A stretch of DNA of 64,000 nucleotides, from the NCBI GenBank assembly GCA_963781025.1, contig CAWADU010000003.1, forward strand, positions 2,046,001 through 2,110,000, read 5' to 3'. The notes under the pieces were generated by a model. It saw only the letters and a list, made by a program, of their open reading frames with translations. It was not told the DNA's origin and searched no databases. Below, one piece after another: positions 60,251 through 64,000 of the stretch (position 1 is the stretch's first letter; every line of letters starts with the position of its first letter). The position numbers and the translations under genes were made by a program. The DNA comes from Tardibacter sp963781025 (GTDB lineage: Bacteria > Pseudomonadota > Alphaproteobacteria > Sphingomonadales > Sphingomonadaceae).

Positions 60251-61161
60251 ACGGCGGCGACCTTCACCGGCCGCTGCTTGGAATTGGGTTACGCATCGGC
60301 GCGATGGCGGCGTTCGCGCTGCTGGCGGTGATCATCAAGGCGCTCGCCAAAACGGGGCTGCCGGAAATCGAGCTGGTTTTCTTCCGCAGCGTATTCGGGC
60401 TTATCCCGGTCGTTCTCTGGATTTTGACCTACAGCGGTCCCGGCATCATCAGGACCCGCCACCCGCGCGCGCATGTCGTCCGCGCGATCCTCGGCCTGAC
60501 GTCGATGTTCTGCATGTTCGTGGGCCTGGCGCGATTGCCGCTCAATGACGCCACTGCCATCGGTTTTGCCACGCCCATCTTCGCGACCGTCATGTCGGCG
60601 ATGCTGCTTAGGGAAAAAATCGGCATCCACCGCGCCCTTGCCGTCGCCGCCGGCTTTGCGGGCGTCATCATCCTGACCCGCGCGGGTTCGGCCAATCTTA
60701 CCGGATCCGGCGCGATCTACATGGTGATAGCCGCCATATTGGGCGCGGCCGTGTCCGTCACCATCCGCCAGATTTCGCAAACCGAACACAGCGTCACCAT
60801 CACCTTTTATTTCATGCTGGCGGGCATCCTGATCCCCGGCGCGATGCTCCCGTTCGTCTGGGTGACGCCCGCCTTGGAAAGCTGGCCGCTGCTGATTGGC
60901 CTGGGCCTTGTCGGCGGCACGATGCAACTCCTGCTCAGCGCGGCGCTTCGCTATGCCCCGGTCTCGGTCGTCCTGCCCTTCGACTATACCCAGATCGTGT
61001 TCACCGGATTTCTGTCATGGGCGCTGTGGTCGGAATTGCCGACCGTGCGAACGATTATCGGCGGCACCATCATCATCGCGAGCGGCCTCTACATCCTCTA
61101 TCGCGAAACCGTGCTGAAGATTCCATTGCCCGGCGCGGCCAATACCGCAGAGGAAGGCTGA
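60238..61161 (+). CDS. DMT/EamA-family transporter
   Basis: 307-residue inner-membrane transporter with ten predicted segments in two EamA repeats (ELVFFRSVFGLIPVVLWILT; RLPLNDATAIGFATPIFATVMSAMLLREKIG; VLPFDYTQIVFTGFLSWALWSELP). Start ATG 60238 with AAGGA five bases upstream; it overlaps nadB by 13 bp. Substrate unknown; S-adenosylmethionine and amino-acid exporters belong to this family. Confidence 0.9.
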   Translation: MARMNGGDLHRPLLGIGLRIGAMAAFALLAVIIKALAKTGLPEIELVFFRSVFGLIPVVLWILTYSGPGIIRTRHPRAHVVRAILGLTSMFCMFVGLARLPLNDATAIGFATPIFATVMSAMLLREKIGIHRALAVAAGFAGVIILTRAGSANLTGSGAIYMVIAAILGAAVSVTIRQISQTEHSVTITFYFMLAGILIPGAMLPFVWVTPALESWPLLIGLGLVGGTMQLLLSAALRYAPVSVVLPFDYTQIVFTGFLSWALWSELPTVRTIIGGTIIIASGLYILYRETVLKIPLPGAANTAEEG

Positions 61162-61193
61162 CGCCCCGCCACCCGCTCTGCTAGGGAGAGCCC

Positions 61194-63938
61194 ATGGCTT
61201 CAAAACATCTCTATCTGGTCGATGGCTCCGGCTATATTTTTCGCGCCTATCACCGGCTGCCGCCGCTCACCAACATTCGGGGAGAGCCCGTCGGCGCGGT
61301 TTACGGCTTCACCACCATGTTGTGGCGGCTGGTGGAAGACCTGAACCGCGACGAGAAGCCCACCCATCTCGCGGTCATCTTCGATGCCAGCAAGACCAGT
61401 TTCCGCAACGACATGTACGACGGCTACAAGGCGAACCGCCCGCCTGCGCCGGAAGACCTGGTCCCGCAATTCCCGATGATCCGCGACGCGACCCGCGCCT
61501 TTTCGGTGCCGTGCATCGAACTTAACGGCTATGAGGCCGACGATATCATCGCATCCTATGCCAAGGCCGCGCTCGGCGAAGGCTATGAGGTGACGATCGT
61601 CTCGTCCGACAAGGATCTGATGCAACTGATCCAGCCGGGCCTCGACATGCTCGACACCATGAACAACCGCCGGATCGAGCGCGAGCAGGTGATCGAGAAG
61701 TTCGGCGTCGGCCCCGAACTGGTCGGCGATGTGCTGGCGTTGATGGGCGACAGCGTCGACAATGTGCCCGGCGTGCCGGGTGTCGGCCCCAAGACCGCAT
61801 CCGAGCTGATCCGCACCTATGGCGATGTGGAAAGTGTGCTCGCCGCTGCCCCGGAGATCAAGAAGCCCAAGCTTCGTGAAAACCTGATGGCCCACGCCGA
61901 CAACGCCCGCCTGTCGCGCAGGCTGGTCGAGCTGGAATGCAATGTGCCGCTGCCGGAGCCGCTCGACGATTTCGAACTGAAGGGCATTCCGCCCGAGCCA
62001 TTGAAGACATTCCTGGCCCATCACGGCTTCCGGTCGTTGCTGAACAAGCTGGGCGGTGACATCCCGCCCCCTCCTCCTGCACCGGAGCCGGTGGCGGAAG
62101 ACGACCCTCCTTTTGTTCACAGCGACTATGCCTGCGTCACCGACGAGGCCGCGCTCGACCAGTGGATCGCGGATGCTTTCGCGGCGGGCACTGTCGCGCT
62201 CGACACGGAAACCGACAGCATCGATGCAACGCGCGCCCGGCTGGTGGGGGTAAGTATTGCCGTCGCGCCCGGCAGGGCCTGCTATATTCCAATCGGCCAT
62301 GGCGGCGACGGCTTGTTGTCCGAAGCGCCGAAGCAACTTCCGCGCGATCTGGTGCTGGCGAAACTGAGGCCGCTGCTGGACGATCCGGCGACGCTGAAGG
62401 TCGGCCATAACCTCAAATATGATCTGGTCGTGCTGCGCCGCGCGGGTGTGGACGTGACGCCCTATGACGACACCATGCTGCTGAGCTATGCGCTGGATGC
62501 GGGAAAGAACGGGCATGGCATGGACGAGCTGTGCAATCTGCACCTCAGCCACTGCCCGATCCCCTTCAAGGACGTGTGCGGCACCGGCAAGAGCCAAATC
62601 ACCTTCGACAAGGCCCCGCTCGACCGCGCGACCTGCTATGCCGCCGAGGACGCGGACGTTACCCTGCGGCTGTGGCGGCGGCTGAAACCCCGGCTGGCAC
62701 GCGAAGGCGCGACCCGGGTCTATGAAATGGTCGACCGGCCGCTGGTGCCCGTCGTCACCGAAATGGAACGGGCCGGAATAAGGGTCGACCGCGAGGAATT
62801 GGCGAGGCTTTCAGCCGATTACGCGCGCGAGATACTCCGGCTGGAGGGCGAGATCCATGCCGTGGCGGGCCGTCCGTTTACCATCGGCAGCCCCAAGCAG
62901 CTTGGCGAAGTGCTGTTCGAACAGATGGGCCTGAAGGGTGGCAAGAAGGGCAAGCTCGGCACCTATTCCACCGATGTCGGCGAGATGGAGCGGCTGGCGG
63001 CGGACGGACAGCCCATCGCCCAACTCATCCTCGACTGGCGGCAGTTGTCGAAGCTGAAATCCACCTACACCGACGCGCTGCAGTCGCAGATCAATCCGGA
63101 AACCGGCCGCGTCCATACCAGCTTTTCGCTGGCGGTCGCACAAACCGGCCGGTTATCCTCGACCGACCCCAATCTCCAGAACATTCCGATCAGGACCGAG
63201 CTTGGCCGCCGCATCCGCGACGCCTTCGTCGCCGCGCCGGGGCATCTGATCCTCGCCGCCGATTACAGCCAGATCGAATTGCGCCTTGCCGCGCACATGG
63301 CCGATGTGCCCGAACTGAAGGCGGCCTTCGCGGCTGGCGCGGACATCCACAACCTGACCGCTCAGGAATTGTTCGGCGAAGTGAATTGCGACACCCGCGG
63401 GCGAGCCAAGACAATCAATTTCGCCATCCTCTATGGCATTTCGGCCTTCGGGCTTGCCAGCAGACTGGGCGTCGAACGGAGCGAGGCCCAGGCGATCATC
63501 GACCGCTATTTCCAGCGCTTTCCCGGCATTCGCAACTATATCGCCGAAACGCTGAACCATGCGCGCGAGAAGGGATTTACCGCCACGCTCTTTGGCCGCA
63601 AGACGCATTTCCCCAACATCCAGTCAAAACACATGGCGGAGCGGCAGGGTTCTGAACGCGCAGCAATAAACGCGCCCATCCAAGGAACGTCCGCCGACAT
63701 CATCAAGCGGGCGATGGCGCGGATGGACCCGGCGCTGATCGCCGCAGGCCTGGATGGCACCCGCATGCTTCTGCAGGTGCACGACGAACTGGTGTTCGAG
63801 GTGGCCGAAGCCGAAATCGAGCGGGCTTCGATCGTCATCCGGCAGGTGATGGAAGACGCCGCGACGCCTGCCGTTTCCCTTTCGGTGCCGCTGGGTGTCG
63901 AGATCGGCACCGGACCATCCTGGGGGGCGGCGCATTAG
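61194..63938 (+). CDS. polA: DNA polymerase I
   Basis: 914-residue three-domain enzyme for Okazaki-fragment maturation and repair. Residues 1-290: 5' nuclease (VDGSGYIFRAYHRLPP, VSSDKDLMQLI, GDSVDNVPGVPGVGPKTA). About 310-510: 3'-5' exonuclease with active residues (VALDTETDSID, HNLKYDLVVL, YAAEDADVTL). About 530-914: polymerase, with LILAADYSQIELRLAAHM, RAKTINFAILYGISAFGLA and LLQVHDELVFEV. GGGAGAG precedes the ATG. 62 bp of the window remain after its stop, without features. Confidence 0.98.
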   Translation: MASKHLYLVDGSGYIFRAYHRLPPLTNIRGEPVGAVYGFTTMLWRLVEDLNRDEKPTHLAVIFDASKTSFRNDMYDGYKANRPPAPEDLVPQFPMIRDATRAFSVPCIELNGYEADDIIASYAKAALGEGYEVTIVSSDKDLMQLIQPGLDMLDTMNNRRIEREQVIEKFGVGPELVGDVLALMGDSVDNVPGVPGVGPKTASELIRTYGDVESVLAAAPEIKKPKLRENLMAHADNARLSRRLVELECNVPLPEPLDDFELKGIPPEPLKTFLAHHGFRSLLNKLGGDIPPPPPAPEPVAEDDPPFVHSDYACVTDEAALDQWIADAFAAGTVALDTETDSIDATRARLVGVSIAVAPGRACYIPIGHGGDGLLSEAPKQLPRDLVLAKLRPLLDDPATLKVGHNLKYDLVVLRRAGVDVTPYDDTMLLSYALDAGKNGHGMDELCNLHLSHCPIPFKDVCGTGKSQITFDKAPLDRATCYAAEDADVTLRLWRRLKPRLAREGATRVYEMVDRPLVPVVTEMERAGIRVDREELARLSADYAREILRLEGEIHAVAGRPFTIGSPKQLGEVLFEQMGLKGGKKGKLGTYSTDVGEMERLAADGQPIAQLILDWRQLSKLKSTYTDALQSQINPETGRVHTSFSLAVAQTGRLSSTDPNLQNIPIRTELGRRIRDAFVAAPGHLILAADYSQIELRLAAHMADVPELKAAFAAGADIHNLTAQELFGEVNCDTRGRAKTINFAILYGISAFGLASRLGVERSEAQAIIDRYFQRFPGIRNYIAETLNHAREKGFTATLFGRKTHFPNIQSKHMAERQGSERAAINAPIQGTSADIIKRAMARMDPALIAAGLDGTRMLLQVHDELVFEVAEAEIERASIVIRQVMEDAATPAVSLSVPLGVEIGTGPSWGAAH

Positions 63939-64000
63939 GCCCGGCCGGCGAAACCCCGAAAAGTGCGCTAAAAGCGTTCGCCGGAGAGCCTCTGGCATAG

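Overview
The window is a 64 kb, GC-rich, densely coded chromosomal segment. Its gene content and neighbourhoods (class I lysyl-tRNA synthetase, rph-rdgB-hemW, rsmI-yraN-gshB, DUF484-xerC, lptC-lptA-lptB-rpoN, an Rrf2-sufBCDS-sufT-sufA cluster, LytS/LytTR regulators) point to an alphaproteobacterium, most likely a member of the Sphingomonadales. This assignment is inference from gene families and order; there is no rRNA in the window. I found no tRNA, CRISPR array, prophage, integrase module or insertion sequence. The segment reads as core genome with a few accessory patches.

Layout. 0-5.6 kb: 3' part of a malonyl-CoA-synthetase-like gene, a LytS/LytTR two-component pair, an adrenodoxin-type ferredoxin, an AlkA-type glycosylase, two very small genes and a frameshifted dps. 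5.6-14.6 kb: a yybP-ykoY-type Mn riboswitch in front of a GDT1/UPF0016 transporter, then rph-rdgB-hemW, an LpoA-like lipoprotein, rsmI-yraN-gshB, xerC-DUF484 and transaldolase. 14.7-22.5 kb: priA, a sugar transferase, a GabD-like dehydrogenase, a CorC/CNNM-type membrane protein, a glycine-rich double cold-shock protein and a DUF4870-like protein. 22.5-27.3 kb: a terC remnant with two internal deletions, an RNase D-like exonuclease, lptC-lptA, then lptB and rpoN, both broken by several single-base frameshifts. 27.3-33.5 kb: two small paralogues, ubiG, an acyl-CoA ligase, ggt and pyrD. 33.8-41 kb: an AraC-type regulator and the SUF iron-sulfur assembly operon. 41-52.7 kb: nitronate monooxygenase, SixA, a DinG-type helicase, frameshifted lysS, VOC protein, DUF885 peptidase, RcnB-like protein, a TonB-dependent receptor and a DUF442 phosphatase. 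52.8-64 kb: amt-glnK with a sigma-54 promoter, patatin-like protein, tldD, zinc-finger protein, a lone ABC ATPase, nadB, a DMT transporter and polA.

How genes work together. The suf genes form one tightly overlapping operon under an Rrf2 regulator with an inverted repeat just upstream; a lipoprotein gene sits unusually between sufB and sufC. lptC-lptA-lptB encode the inner part of lipopolysaccharide export and are followed by rpoN (sigma-54). glnK-amt, 28 kb away, has a well-placed sigma-54 promoter, so rpoN has a visible target in the window. The Mn riboswitch links manganese to the GDT1-type exporter next to a Dps iron-storage gene.

Most notable points: the riboswitch with a visible alternative pairing; the terC double deletion and the cluster of frameshifts in essential or near-essential genes at 25.2-27 kb (consensus errors are as likely as real decay); two orphan terminators that imply unannotated short transcripts; tiny conserved-looking proteins of 36 and 59 residues; a tandem pair of small paralogues; and a degenerate cobalamin-riboswitch-like leader upstream of the TonB-dependent receptor. 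I did not find a clearly new multi-gene system.
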